A stretch of DNA of 64,000 nucleotides from a virus: positions 1 through 64,000 of IMG/VR virus record IMGVR_UViG_3300031964_000019; one strand, 5' to 3'. This document shows positions 55,652 to 64,000 of the stretch, piece by piece. The notes beneath the pieces are model-generated. The model had not been told where the DNA came from. It ran no database searches and was given only the letters and a program-made list of their open reading frames with translations. A program made the position numbers and the translations under genes. The first letter of the stretch is position 1. Each line of letters starts with the position of its first letter.

Positions 55652-56395
55652 ATGGCCGCGAATTTCGCTCTAGGCAGCCTCGGCGGTGTCGGCAACCTGG
55701 GCGAAGTCACCATCCTCGGCGCGCTGAACGTCGTTTTGCAGCAGTCCAACATGATCGGCGGCATCCAGGTCGACACGACGATCGACGAGTCCTATGAGGA
55801 TTCGCTCGAGATTACCGAGCATCCGGTTGAAGCTGGGGCTGCGATCACCGACCACTGCTTCAAGCGACCGATGGAACTCGTGCTCTCGTGCGGGTGGTCG
55901 GACTCCAGCGCGTCAGGATTGTTCGGCGTCGCCTCCAGTGTGTTGCAGGCAGTATCCCCGGTCGCCGCTGGCATTGTCGGCATTGCGACGGCAGCCTCAT
56001 CCTTCCTGTCGAATCCTGGCGCTGGCAACAGCGGGTCGTTCGCCGGCGGTTCCATGGCCGCATCTGACTACGTTGCCGGCATCTATTCGCAGCTTCTCCA
56101 GCTCCAGCAGTCGCGCAAGCCGTTCGAAGTCATCTCCGGCCTGCGCGTCTACGACAACATGCTGCTGCAGTCGATCCGGGTGCGCCGCGATCAGCGCTCG
56201 CAGTACACCCTGAACGTCCAGGCGGTGATGCGCGAAGTCATCATCGTCTCGACGCAGACGGCCACGTTGGCGCCGCAGGCGAATCAGGCCAATCCCGCCT
56301 CGACCGCGGACACCACGAATGTCGGTCAGCAGCAGTTGCAGTCGAGCTCGAACGTGTCGCCGCTGACGGCCGTCCTGCCGCCGCAATCGCAATGA
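55652..56395 (+). CDS. Baseplate Dit-like protein
   Basis: 247 aa. ILGALNVVLQQSNMIGGIQV, SLEITEHPVEAGAAITDHCF, KRPMELVLSCGWSD, PFEVISGLRVYDNMLLQSIR, matching Dit-like proteins following the tape measure in simple myoviruses. Joins the tube to the hub. Confidence 0.75.
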   Translation: MAANFALGSLGGVGNLGEVTILGALNVVLQQSNMIGGIQVDTTIDESYEDSLEITEHPVEAGAAITDHCFKRPMELVLSCGWSDSSASGLFGVASSVLQAVSPVAAGIVGIATAASSFLSNPGAGNSGSFAGGSMAASDYVAGIYSQLLQLQQSRKPFEVISGLRVYDNMLLQSIRVRRDQRSQYTLNVQAVMREVIIVSTQTATLAPQANQANPASTADTTNVGQQQLQSSSNVSPLTAVLPPQSQ

Positions 56396-56724
56396 GCGCG
56401 GTATTTGAAATCCCGTTGCAGGTGGGCATGCCGCAGACCATTACGGGCATTCAGCTCGGCGCGACGACCTACCAGATGACGTTTCTGTACCGGAACGACA
56501 CGTCTGGGCTGGGTGGCTGGACGGTAGACATCTTCGACGCGAGCGGGAACCCAATCCTGCAAGGCGTACCGCTCGTGACCGGCGCGGATCTGCTCGCGCA
56601 ATACCCTCATTTGGGCTTTACCGGGTCGCTGATTGTGCAGACCACATCCAACCCGGATGCGGTGCCCACCTTCGCGAATCTCGGTAGTGACGGGGTCGTT
56701 TACTGGGTAACGCCGCCCGTATGA
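56392..56724 (+). CDS. Baseplate plug protein (Pam3 gp18-like)
   Basis: 110 aa, ATGA overlap. IPLQVGMPQTITGIQLGATT, YQMTFLYRNDTSGLGGWTVD, IFDASGNPILQGVPLVTGAD, LLAQYPHLGFTG: the pattern of the small plug protein in compact baseplates such as cyanophage Pam3. Confidence 0.8.
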   Translation: MSAVFEIPLQVGMPQTITGIQLGATTYQMTFLYRNDTSGLGGWTVDIFDASGNPILQGVPLVTGADLLAQYPHLGFTGSLIVQTTSNPDAVPTFANLGSDGVVYWVTPPV

Positions 56725-57743
56725 GCCAACAGTATCTTCGGCAAATCTCGCTGGTGGTCGCCAACGCAGCGGGTCAGGGCCTGGAGTTGGGGGCGCTGCG
56801 CGTCGTGTTCGAGGTGCGCCGAGGCGATACCCAGACTCCCAACACCTGCACAGTCCGGGTGTACAACGTCTCGCCGAACACTTCAAACGCGCTACGGTAT
56901 CGGGGAGCCTCCGAGTTCACCCAACTCGTGCTGAAGGTTGCCTACCAAGACCAGCCGCTGGCGCAGATTTTCTACGGGTCTATCAAGCAGGTTCGGCAGG
57001 GTCGCGAGGACCAGAAGAATTCGTATATCGCCATCACCGCTGCGGACGGCGATAGCGTTTATAACTTCGTGCCGCTGAGTTTCACGTTGGCTGCGGGCAA
57101 CACGCCTCAAAACGCCGTGACGAACTTGATAGGCGTTGCAGCCGCCGCCGCAGCAACCTATGGCAGTCCCACAGGCGGTCCCGGCGGTCAGCCGCTCACG
57201 CAAGGATACATGCCCACCCTGAATCCGAACCGCTCGATTCGGGGCAAGGTGTTCTATGGAGACTGGAAAGATGAGATGCGGTCGCTCGCTGATACCCAGG
57301 ACTGCACGTGGAGCATTCAGGACGGCAAGCTCCAGTTCGTGTTGAAAACCGGGTACATACCCGCGCCGCCCGTGCTCATCACGCCATCGACCGGCCTCAT
57401 CGGCGTACCGGAACAAACACAGAACGGCTTGTCTCTGCGCGTGCTACTCAATCCGAACATCAAGATCGGGCAGACGATCAAGCTCGATTCGACCGACATC
57501 AACGAGTTGCAGTACGGGCTGGATACGCAATCCGTCGCCAACAACCTGAATCTCCAACAGGGCGCGACCGCAAAGAGTGCGGACGGGACTTACTACGTCA
57601 TGCGCGCTGAACATTTCGGCGACACACGCGCAACAGCTTGGTACACCGACCTGATCTGTCTGTCGGTCAACGCGACCGTGACGCCTCCTTCCAGCGTTGC
57701 GCAGGCGGCCATCGCTGACGCAGACGCCATTCCGAGGTACTGA
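56721..57743 (+). CDS. Baseplate hub protein (gp27-like)
   Basis: 340 aa. YLRQISLVVANAAGQGLELG, LRVVFEVRRGDTQTPNTCTV, RVYNVSPNTSNAL, SIRGKVFYGDWKDEMRSLAD and SADGTYYVMRAEHFGDTRAT. Forms the hub onto which the spike docks. Confidence 0.8.
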   Translation: MSQQYLRQISLVVANAAGQGLELGALRVVFEVRRGDTQTPNTCTVRVYNVSPNTSNALRYRGASEFTQLVLKVAYQDQPLAQIFYGSIKQVRQGREDQKNSYIAITAADGDSVYNFVPLSFTLAAGNTPQNAVTNLIGVAAAAAATYGSPTGGPGGQPLTQGYMPTLNPNRSIRGKVFYGDWKDEMRSLADTQDCTWSIQDGKLQFVLKTGYIPAPPVLITPSTGLIGVPEQTQNGLSLRVLLNPNIKIGQTIKLDSTDINELQYGLDTQSVANNLNLQQGATAKSADGTYYVMRAEHFGDTRATAWYTDLICLSVNATVTPPSSVAQAAIADADAIPRY

Positions 57744-57746
57744 GCA

Positions 57747-58490
57747 ATGGACCGTCGCGAGCGAGTCCTCGACGAAGAGGAAACGCTGCGCATGGCATTC
57801 GGCTCAATGATCGCGAGAGCCTGGACCGCGCTGCCCGGTCAGATCCAAGCCGTCACCAACAACGGCAACACCGTCGAGGTCCAACCGGCCATCAACGGTC
57901 GCGTGCTCCAATTGAACGGCACCTACAAGCCCATGCAGATGCCGAAGCTTGTTGACGTACCAATCTGTTGGCAGGGCGGCGGTGGCGCCACGTGGACGTT
58001 TCCTATCGCTAAGGGCGACGAGTGCCTGGTCGTCTTCTCATCTCGCTGTATCGATGCGTGGTGGCAGAACGGCTTTGTGACGCCAGCCGGCGGAAGCGGA
58101 GCGGATGGCAAGCCGATGAACGTGCAGAACAATCCGCCAGAGTTCCGGATGCATAGCTTGTCGGACGGCTTCGCAATTGTCGGTGTGCGCTCCAAGGCCC
58201 GGGCTTTCAGCCAATTCGATGCCAACACGGCACGACTTCGAACGGACGATGACTCCTGCTATCTGGAGTTCGATCCGACCAACAAGAAACTCAACGGCGT
58301 CTTCCCGGGAGGAATCACTTTGAACGGCGTCACAATAGACACCAACGGCAACGTCGTGACCGCCGGCAACATTACCGGCGCGACCGTGACGGGCACGACG
58401 CAGGTCGTGGCAGGCAGTGGTGGCAGCGCGGTCCATCTCGCCACGCATACCCATCCCTCCAACGGCGCGCCGCCAACACCTGGCACATGA
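57747..58490 (+). CDS. Central spike (Gp138-N/gpV-like)
   Basis: 247 aa. OB-like N-terminal domain (TALPGQIQAVTNNGNTVEVQ, PKLVDVPICWQGGGGATWTF, PIAKGDECLVVFSSRCIDAW), a beta-helical stalk (GGITLNGVTIDTNGNVVTAG), and a tip HLATHTHPSNGAPPTPGT with the HxH iron-binding motif. Punctures the outer membrane. Confidence 0.9.
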   Translation: MDRRERVLDEEETLRMAFGSMIARAWTALPGQIQAVTNNGNTVEVQPAINGRVLQLNGTYKPMQMPKLVDVPICWQGGGGATWTFPIAKGDECLVVFSSRCIDAWWQNGFVTPAGGSGADGKPMNVQNNPPEFRMHSLSDGFAIVGVRSKARAFSQFDANTARLRTDDDSCYLEFDPTNKKLNGVFPGGITLNGVTIDTNGNVVTAGNITGATVTGTTQVVAGSGGSAVHLATHTHPSNGAPPTPGT

Positions 58491-58855
58491 GAACCCGTCC
58501 ACTCTCACCCACCGGGGATATGACCATTGGTCAACCCTGGTACATCAATAGTCCGCAGGCCGTCGAGCAGACGATCAGCACGCGCCTGAAGTTGTGGCTC
58601 GGCGAGTGGTTCTTGGATGTCAGCGATGGCACGCCCTATCTCACGGAAGTGCTCGGTGAGCGCTACGGCAAGACTCCTGACGCCGCGATCAAGGCCCGCA
58701 TTCTCGGTACCCCCGGCGTCACACAGCTCATCTCCTACTCGAGCACGTTCAGTGGCAGCTCGACCCGGCAGTTCACTGTCAACGCCACCGTCCAAACACA
58801 GTACAGCGTGACACCGATTGCGGTATCCATTCCGTTGGGAAGCTCCACGACATGA
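58487..58855 (+). CDS. Baseplate wedge gp25-like protein
   Basis: 122 aa, ATGA overlap. QAVEQTISTRLKLWLGEWFL, DVSDGTPYLTEVLGERYGKT, IKARILGTPGVTQLISYSST, matching the gp25/gpW lysozyme-like wedge family that triggers sheath contraction. Confidence 0.85.
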   Translation: MRTRPLSPTGDMTIGQPWYINSPQAVEQTISTRLKLWLGEWFLDVSDGTPYLTEVLGERYGKTPDAAIKARILGTPGVTQLISYSSTFSGSSTRQFTVNATVQTQYSVTPIAVSIPLGSSTT

Positions 58856-60057
58856 CATCCCCCGTTGCCGCCACTATCAGCGCCACCGGCATCAGTGCGC
58901 CGAATTTCGCGGCGGTGCAAGCCTATCTCGTCGCTCAGTTTCAGGCGATCTATGGCGCTGACTCTTTTTTGGGCAACGATTCCGTCGATGGTCAGTGGAT
59001 CGGCACGATTGCCTCCGCCATCAACGACTGCAACAGCGCAGCGGTCGCGGTCTACAACTCCTTCTCCCCGACCACTGGCCAGGGCAACGGCCTGTCGTCG
59101 AACGTCAAACTCAACGGCCTGACGCGCAACGTCGGCTCGTTCTCGACCGCGCCCATCTTATTGGTCGGCACCGAGAACACGGTCATCACCAACGGTCAGG
59201 TGCAGGACTCGAACGGCTTTCTCTGGGCGCTACCGGCATCAGTCACGATTCCATTCAGCGGCACGATCACGGTCTCGGCCACCTGCACGACCATCGGCGC
59301 CATCAATGCCGCCGAAGGCGCGATTGCGGATATCGCCACACCGATACTGAACTGGCAGTCAGCCAGCAACTCCACGGCGGCGGCCACGGCCGGCAATCCG
59401 GTCGAGACCGATGCGCAACTGCGTATTCGACAGGCGAATTCGGTCGCGCTACCCTCGGTCGGCATCTTCGACGGTATCGCCGCCTCGATCGCCCAGGTCG
59501 CCGGTGTCACGCGCGTCACACCGTACGAGAACAACACCAACAGCTCGAACAGCAACGGCATCCCCGCCAATACGCTCGCCTTCGTTGTGGAAGGCGGTAT
59601 CGCGCTGGCCATCGCTCAGGCGATTGCGGTCAAGATGCCCCCTGGGACGCCCAGCTACGCCACCGGCGCGGGCGCGCAGAACTTCACCATCACGAGCCCG
59701 AACGGCTACGCCAAGGTCGTTAACTTCATGCAGGCCGGGGTCGGCGCGCCCTCGGGCACCTCGAACTCCATCGGCGTCGACATCAGCATTCACGCGCTCA
59801 ATGGCTATGCGACGTCGACCTCGGCGCTGATCACTTCAGCCCTGCAATCGGTCATCAACAACACGGCTATTGGTGGGGTGGTGAACGTGCCACTCCTCCT
59901 GCAAGCGGCGCTCCTGCCGGGGACGGCACAAGCCGGCACATACCTCATCAAGGCGCTGACCATCAACAGCAATGGTGGGGGCTTCCAGTCGACTGACATC
60001 ACACTCGCCTTCAACGTCGCCGCCGTCGCCGGAACGGTCACCGTCAGTAGCGTATGA
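58852..60057 (+). CDS. Baseplate J-like protein
   Basis: 401 aa, ATGA overlap. Conserved in baseplate J proteins: AYLVAQFQAIYGADSFLGND, DGQWIGTIASAINDCNSAAV, PVETDAQLRIRQANSVALPS, SIAQVAGVTRVTPYENNTNS. Wedge arm linking sheath to fibre. Confidence 0.9.
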   Translation: MTSPVAATISATGISAPNFAAVQAYLVAQFQAIYGADSFLGNDSVDGQWIGTIASAINDCNSAAVAVYNSFSPTTGQGNGLSSNVKLNGLTRNVGSFSTAPILLVGTENTVITNGQVQDSNGFLWALPASVTIPFSGTITVSATCTTIGAINAAEGAIADIATPILNWQSASNSTAAATAGNPVETDAQLRIRQANSVALPSVGIFDGIAASIAQVAGVTRVTPYENNTNSSNSNGIPANTLAFVVEGGIALAIAQAIAVKMPPGTPSYATGAGAQNFTITSPNGYAKVVNFMQAGVGAPSGTSNSIGVDISIHALNGYATSTSALITSALQSVINNTAIGGVVNVPLLLQAALLPGTAQAGTYLIKALTINSNGGGFQSTDITLAFNVAAVAGTVTVSSV

Positions 60058-61103
60058 GCGTGGACTACTCGCAACTGCTCACCTCGGAGTATTCGGGGCA
60101 GCCGAACTTCGTCGCGACCGTACAGCTCACCGCGAACGCCATCGGCGACATCACTTCCCTTATCCAGTCACTGCCGGCCGCATTCGACCTCGACAACGCA
60201 ATCGCCGCGCAGCTCGACGTGGATGGCCAATGGATCGGCTTCGCGCGAACCATCGGCGGCGTGCTGATCGTCCAGTTCTTTGGATTCGCGGACGACTCCA
60301 CCGCCCTCGGCTTTAGCGAACTCACCAACCCTTCCACCGGTGGGCGCTTCATTGAGCTCGGCGAGGACACCTCCCAGACCGCGACCCTGGCGGACCCTGA
60401 GTATCTCCAGCTACTGCGCGCCAAGATCCTCCAGAACAACTGGGACGGCAGTCCCGGCGAGTTCATGACGGCGATTGCGGAAGTGATCGGCGTCCCGACG
60501 TCAGTCATCGACCCGGGCACCAATGTCGTGCTGATCATGCCATCCCAGACCATCGACCCGGTGTTGTCGCAGTTGCTGACCGGCTACGACCTGCTGCCTC
60601 GGCCGGCCGGGACCCGCTACCAGTTTGTATTCATGGCCAGCGGGTATGTCTGGACGACGGCCGGGACCGCGATCTCGCCCAACCTCGCGACCGTTGAGAA
60701 GCTGACGGGCACCACGGCGTGGGACTCATCCGCGTTTGTGGCCAGCCCCTCGACGCACATCTACCTGTCGTGGACCGTTCTCGACATCACTCACTACCTG
60801 ATGGGCGGTCTGTCGACCAACCCGTCCGGCTCACCGAACTACCCGACGCTCAACAATGCGATCTACAACTCAGGCGGCGTCATCGAGGTTTACGAGTCGG
60901 GCAATAATCAGGGGTCCTTCGGCACCTACGCCGCCGGCGATACCTTCGCGGTCTACTGGGACGGCAAATCAGCGGTGTATCTGCACAACGGCGCGCCCTT
61001 CAAAGTGACCACGCCGGCATCGTCTCCCGGCTCGCTGTCTCCCATGTTCTGCCTGTACTCCGTTGGCGGACAGGCCGACAACATTCTCATCTCGACGGGT
61101 TAA
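60054..61103 (+). CDS. DUF2612 baseplate/fibre-base protein
   Basis: 349 aa, ATGA overlap. N-terminal DUF2612 part (about 1-170): LPAAFDLDNAIAAQLDVDGQ, WIGFARTIGGVLI, YLQLLRAKILQNNWDGSPGE; C-terminal lectin-like sandwich (YLSWTVLDITHYLMGGL, GGVIEVYESGNNQGSFGTYA). Fusion of baseplate attachment with a possible receptor-binding domain. Confidence 0.8.
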   Translation: MSVDYSQLLTSEYSGQPNFVATVQLTANAIGDITSLIQSLPAAFDLDNAIAAQLDVDGQWIGFARTIGGVLIVQFFGFADDSTALGFSELTNPSTGGRFIELGEDTSQTATLADPEYLQLLRAKILQNNWDGSPGEFMTAIAEVIGVPTSVIDPGTNVVLIMPSQTIDPVLSQLLTGYDLLPRPAGTRYQFVFMASGYVWTTAGTAISPNLATVEKLTGTTAWDSSAFVASPSTHIYLSWTVLDITHYLMGGLSTNPSGSPNYPTLNNAIYNSGGVIEVYESGNNQGSFGTYAAGDTFAVYWDGKSAVYLHNGAPFKVTTPASSPGSLSPMFCLYSVGGQADNILISTG

Positions 61104-61106
61104 TAC

Positions 61107-62267
61107 GTGACGCAGTATACAAAGCCAGCGGTCCGCAGCGCTTGGGGACAGACCGCGACCTCCGCTGACCTGCAGGACCCGGGCAACAGTTACGCGTCGG
61201 CTGGCTGGCAGATTGGAATCAAGCCGCCGCGCCAGTATGAGAACTGGGTCATCAATTATATGTTCTCTGGCATACGGTATCTGTGCCAGCAAGGCATCCC
61301 TAATTGGGATCCCTCAGAAACATACGCCTCAGCGGCTTGTGTCGTCTCTCCTGAAGGGTATGTCTATCGAGCAGTAACCAACAACACCGGCCAGAATCCG
61401 GACACGACTTTTGGAACTCAATGGGACGTGCCGTATATCCGCACGGCTGCCCCGGGGGATTCTGGAGGGCGGGTCGCCAACACGCAGTATGTATCTAACA
61501 ATTTCCTCCCGGTAGGCACGCCGTTCGACAATATCGCCGGCCAGATCGGCAATAATCAAGTCCCCGTCGGCGCCGTGACGCAGTGGCAGGGCTCACTGTC
61601 GATCTCCGGTACTCAGGTCGGCAGCCCGGTTCCCTACGCCAACACCATATTGATTAATGGCGGCTATCGCACCATACAGTGGTCTGGCCAGTCCGGGCAG
61701 CCCAGCTACGTTATCGGCAGCAGCGACGGCGTCAACTTCCTCGTCTGGAATCCGGCCAACTTCGGCGTCGCCAACTCCCAACAACTGACCGGTTTGTCAC
61801 CGAGCATCGCCGCAGCCGGAAGTTCCGTGATGGTGCGAGATTCGAGCGGCTACGCGTACACCGTCTACTTCAACCAGTCCAGCCCGAACAACGAGAACCC
61901 TTCGATCAGCCAGTTCATGGTGACGAACGGAAGCGATAACTTTCTGCGCAAGGCCAGCAACGCCGCCGTCGCGAACCTGCTCTCGCAGTTGGGTTTCCTC
62001 TCGGTAAATGGATTCCCCGGATCCGCTGCAGTCAACGGCTATCAGAAGTTCGACAACGGCATCATTCTCCAGTGGGGACAGACTTCTGTAAGCGGGACGG
62101 CCACTACGTTCTTCCCGATAGCTTTCACCAGCCGGGTGTTCTCCGTCGTCTTCACCAACGCGAGCAATACCAATCAGATTTTCCTCAACGGCCTGCCGAG
62201 TTCGAACACGAGTTTCAGTACGACGAACGGGACGGCCAACCTCAGTTGGTTCGCGGTGGGGTTCTAA
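61107..62267 (+). CDS. Tail fibre protein with gp53-like C-terminus
   Basis: 386 aa, GTG start. N-terminal baseplate-binding part (YENWVINYMFSGIRYLCQQG, IPNWDPSETYASAACVVSPE), middle NTQYVSNNFLPVGTPF, C-terminal receptor-binding part GYQKFDNGIILQWGQTSVSG, typical of the gp53-like tail fibre end. Main host-range determinant. Confidence 0.85.
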   Translation: MTQYTKPAVRSAWGQTATSADLQDPGNSYASAGWQIGIKPPRQYENWVINYMFSGIRYLCQQGIPNWDPSETYASAACVVSPEGYVYRAVTNNTGQNPDTTFGTQWDVPYIRTAAPGDSGGRVANTQYVSNNFLPVGTPFDNIAGQIGNNQVPVGAVTQWQGSLSISGTQVGSPVPYANTILINGGYRTIQWSGQSGQPSYVIGSSDGVNFLVWNPANFGVANSQQLTGLSPSIAAAGSSVMVRDSSGYAYTVYFNQSSPNNENPSISQFMVTNGSDNFLRKASNAAVANLLSQLGFLSVNGFPGSAAVNGYQKFDNGIILQWGQTSVSGTATTFFPIAFTSRVFSVVFTNASNTNQIFLNGLPSSNTSFSTTNGTANLSWFAVGF

Positions 62268-62270
62268 TAT

Positions 62271-62693
62271 ATGGCCGCTAAAAAAGGTTCGAGCAAATTC
62301 TTCAGCGCATCCACCGGCGGATTCTATTCGACCGATGTTCACGATGAGAAAACCCAGATTCCCGCCGATGTCGTCGAGATCAGCAATGAGCGTTGGCAGG
62401 AGCTGCTTCAGGAGCAGACCAATGGCAAGCAGATCGTCGCGGGGGTGAACGGGCAACCCACCGCAATCGAGCGGCCAGTCACCGCTGAGACCGTGCTGTT
62501 GCGCCGTGATCAGGCATTGCGCGAGAGCGACTGGCTCGTCGCACGGCACCGCGACGAGGTCGATTTTACCGCGTCGAGCACTACCCTCAGGGCGGACCAG
62601 TACATGGCGTTGCAGGCGTATCGTCATCAGCTGCGCAACATCGCCTCTCATCCTGATTTTCCTAACGTGACATTGCCGGCGAGTCCGGTATGA
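62271..62693 (+). CDS. Tail fibre assembly protein
   Basis: 140 aa. KFFSASTGGFYSTDVHDEKT, PADVVEISNERWQELLQEQT, NGKQIVAGVNGQPTAIERP and a helical end with LRRDQALRESDWLVARHRDE: the Caudovirales tail fibre assembly family. Helps the fibre trimerise. Confidence 0.9.
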   Translation: MAAKKGSSKFFSASTGGFYSTDVHDEKTQIPADVVEISNERWQELLQEQTNGKQIVAGVNGQPTAIERPVTAETVLLRRDQALRESDWLVARHRDEVDFTASSTTLRADQYMALQAYRHQLRNIASHPDFPNVTLPASPV

Positions 62694-62884
62694 ACCTTAC
62701 GGTCGATGGCCTGGTGACCGCGATTCAATCGGCTCGCAGCCTGGAGAAACTGCAGACCGAATTGCGCGACGCCATGATCGCATCCCTCATGCAGCCGGCG
62801 AATCCTGAACTTACCGGGACGCCCAACCCAATAGAGTTATCGAGTAGCGCAGTGCGCGCTCAGGGCGTTTTTCCCGGAAGTTGA
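62690..62884 (+). CDS. Small protein after the fibre chaperone (64 aa)
   Basis: ATGA overlap. MNLTVDGLVTAIQSARSLEK, LQTELRDAMIASLMQPANPE, disordered end. Unknown; probably tail-related by position. Confidence 0.5.
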   Translation: MNLTVDGLVTAIQSARSLEKLQTELRDAMIASLMQPANPELTGTPNPIELSSSAVRAQGVFPGS

Positions 62885-62926
62885 CGGAGTGTCGCCAGTT
62901 GAGCTGGCGCGCTCCGTCCTTTTTTA
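62883..62926 (+). terminator. Rho-independent terminator, end of tail genes
   Basis: Long two-part hairpin: GACGGAG (62883-62889) with CTCCGTC (62912-62918) and inner CGCCAG (62893-62898) with CTGGCG (62904-62909), then CTTTTTT. Separates tail from lysis genes. Confidence 0.9.
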
Positions 62927-62949
62927 CACACAAAAAGGAGGGATCGACG

Positions 62950-62991
62950 ATGGAGACCGTGCAACGAGTGACGATGGGTCGAGGGCGATGA
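62950..62991 (+). CDS. Possible 13-codon leader peptide before the holin-like gene
   Basis: METVQRVTMGRGR; the ATG has the strongest ribosome site nearby (AAGGAGGGATCGACG-ATG), and its stop overlaps the holin-like start (ATGA at 62988-62991). May set timing by coupling, like the dual starts of lambda holin control. Confidence 0.35.
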   Translation: METVQRVTMGRGR

Positions 62992-63272
62992 GTGATTTTT
63001 TCAGCGACCCAAAGTCCGCCCTCATAGCCTTACTGGGGATTCTCGGAGGCATCGTGACCTGGCTCTTCAAACGCGAAGTTCGGCGTATCGATAAAGCACT
63101 GGCCGAGAGTGTACGTCGGGAAGAGTTCAATCAATGGCGCGGAGATATGGACCGTCGGCACGAGGAGAACATCGACCGACTGGACCGCATCGAAGCGGCG
63201 ACCACTGGAACACACAAGAGAATCGACGAGTTGTATCGCGACCTGGTCAAAAACAGGCAGTCGGGGAAATAA
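62988..63272 (+). CDS. Holin-like membrane protein
   Basis: 94 aa: one membrane segment (SALIALLGILGGIVTWLF) close to the N-terminus, then a charged coiled coil (VRREEFNQWRGDMDRRHEEN, RLDRIEAATTGTHKRIDELY). Place directly before lysozyme fits a holin or regulator of lysis (an antiholin is also possible). Confidence 0.6.
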   Translation: MSDFFSDPKSALIALLGILGGIVTWLFKREVRRIDKALAESVRREEFNQWRGDMDRRHEENIDRLDRIEAATTGTHKRIDELYRDLVKNRQSGK

Positions 63273-63275
63273 GCC

Positions 63276-63755
63276 ATGGTAGATGAGGCGCGCCTCGAAC
63301 AGTCGGTCGAAGGTAACGAGGGATTCAAAGCCGCGCCATATCTGGACACAAAGAATCTGTGGACTTGGGGTGAAGGCTGGTGCCTCGAAACGTCGCCTCC
63401 CACGGGCGCTCAGTGGAAGTATCTGCTCGACAACAAACTGGCGACGTTGTCGATCACGCGGGCCGGTGCTGACTGGTTCGTGCAGCAAAGACTAGTGGTA
63501 ATCGAGGCGCAACTTGCGCACGACTACGCCGAGTTCTGGGCGTTCCTTGGAGGCGCCCGTCAAAATGCATTGGTCGAAATTGCTTACCAGATGGGCGTCA
63601 CGAAGGAAGAGGCATTCCACGTCGCCATTCAGGCCATGCGTGAGGCGCGTTGGCATGACGCTGAAGTGGCCTTCCTAGATTCACTATGGGCTAAGCAGAC
63701 GCCCGGCCGTGCGACCAAACTGGCTGCGCAGATCGGGACTGGCGAGTTCCAGTGA
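63276..63755 (+). CDS. Endolysin, GH24 lysozyme type
   Basis: 159 aa. T4/P22-type lysozyme: Glu15 (GNEGFKAAPYLD), Asp24 and Thr30 form the catalytic triad positions (WTWGEGW replaces the usual TIGYGH). Also ALVEIAYQMGV and RWHDAEVAFLDSLWAKQTPG, conserved structural parts. No signal peptide, so release needs the holin. Confidence 0.9.
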   Translation: MVDEARLEQSVEGNEGFKAAPYLDTKNLWTWGEGWCLETSPPTGAQWKYLLDNKLATLSITRAGADWFVQQRLVVIEAQLAHDYAEFWAFLGGARQNALVEIAYQMGVTKEEAFHVAIQAMREARWHDAEVAFLDSLWAKQTPGRATKLAAQIGTGEFQ

Positions 63756-63970
63756 GCAACGCAGGCCGACGCACAACGCCCCGGCGCGCCATCGAACTGG
63801 TGGCGATGTGCCCGGACCAGCGCGGCGTCGAAGGGTTCGCCGTAGCCGTCACGGTCGCGGTGCGCGGCCGAGGCATGAAGCGCCAGGTCTTCCCGCACAA
63901 CGAAACGATTGAAAGTCTGGCAGGTGCGCTCTACGCGGCATCCGAATGGGTGAGAGCGGGCGCTCCGTGA
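63752..63970 (+). CDS. Hypothetical protein in the lysis cassette (72 aa)
   Basis: GTG start (GTGA overlap). Basic; MSNAGRRTTPRRAIELVAMC, VAVTVAVRGRGMKRQVFPHN. No membrane segment; ends at the next gene's GTG. Family not recognised. Confidence 0.45.
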   Translation: MSNAGRRTTPRRAIELVAMCPDQRGVEGFAVAVTVAVRGRGMKRQVFPHNETIESLAGALYAASEWVRAGAP

Positions 63971-64000
63971 GGCGCACCCGGATCGTGATGATCCTGTCGC
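63967..64000 (+). CDS. Start of a gene cut by window edge, possible i-spanin
   Basis: GTG 63967 overlaps the upstream stop; reads MRRTRIVMILS, a basic start and onset of a hydrophobic segment. Place after lysozyme suggests an Rz-like protein; only 11 codons visible. Confidence 0.35.
   Translation, partial: MRRTRIVMILS

Noticed and set aside
1-64000. CRISPR array, reverse transcriptase or diversity-generating element
   Set aside because: No regularly spaced identical repeats with unique spacers and no reverse transcriptase motif were found in any annotated frame; the protein repeats at 42-50 kb are degenerate and coding.

Overview
The window is an internal segment of a high-GC temperate phage genome with a contractile tail (myovirus type). 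Both ends cut through or begin a gene, and no bacterial housekeeping genes are visible. It reads as a free or circularly permuted phage rather than an integrated prophage, because the integrase and an attP-like site lie in the middle (12.57-13.9 kb) with phage genes on both sides. The possible attP core matches what I recall as the 3' end of proteobacterial tRNA-Ser genes. With the GC content and the dense use of GTG and TTG starts, this suggests a proteobacterial host, but the sequence does not identify it.

Layout. (1) 0-12.55 kb, minus strand: a tightly packed accessory operon of about 40 small genes, most joined by ATGA or GTGA overlaps. It encodes ThyX, a DUF3310 protein, a C5-cytosine methyltransferase with a long open frame overprinted on it, small Zn-finger and HTH proteins, and a NUMOD4-HNH endonuclease. 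An extra leftward promoter with a palindrome in its spacer lies at 2083-2111. (2) 12.57-14.07 kb: attP-like site, tyrosine integrase (+) and a convergent excisionase-like gene (-). (3) 14.07-20.3 kb, minus strand: early recombination operon (RecE/exonuclease VIII-like nuclease, a large coiled-coil partner, an associated protein, an HNH endonuclease and small membrane or Zn proteins) driven by a pL-like promoter. (4) 20.3-21.4 kb: immunity region with an XRE repressor, a secreted protein cotranscribed with it, and a divergent Cro-like gene. Five copies of a CGGnnnnCCG operator are arranged as in lambda OL and OR. (5) 21.5-27.1 kb, plus strand: replication and right early genes, including a DUF1376 replication protein whose gene carries iteron-like repeats. 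(6) 27.1-35.9 kb: hairpin-rich leader, terminase subunits separated by an HNH-AP2 gene, portal, MuF-like protein, lipoprotein, and an unusual three-gene cluster sharing a C2HC module that ends in a methyltransferase-DUF115 fusion. (7) 35.9-50.6 kb: capsid module (DUF2213 protease with nested scaffold, cement protein, DUF2184 major capsid, head completion) mixed with large repeat and fibre-like proteins. (8) 50.6-62.9 kb: contractile tail and baseplate (terminator, DUF3383 sheath, DUF3277 tube with an apparent ATT start, frameshifted chaperone, short tape measure, hub, spike, gp25-like, J-like, fibre). (9) 62.9-64 kb: lysis genes (holin-like, GH24 lysozyme, probable spanin start).

How it works together: the repressor on OL/OR would silence pL and pR. 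On induction pL would drive recombination and then, antisense to int, possibly the left operon. pR would drive replication and then the late genes, with terminators and repeated leaders setting the levels of major structural proteins. The features most likely to be new are the C2HC/methyltransferase/DUF115 cluster, the family of about 21-residue repeats shared by five virion-region proteins, the second open frame on the methyltransferase gene, and the switchable hairpins ahead of the packaging genes.
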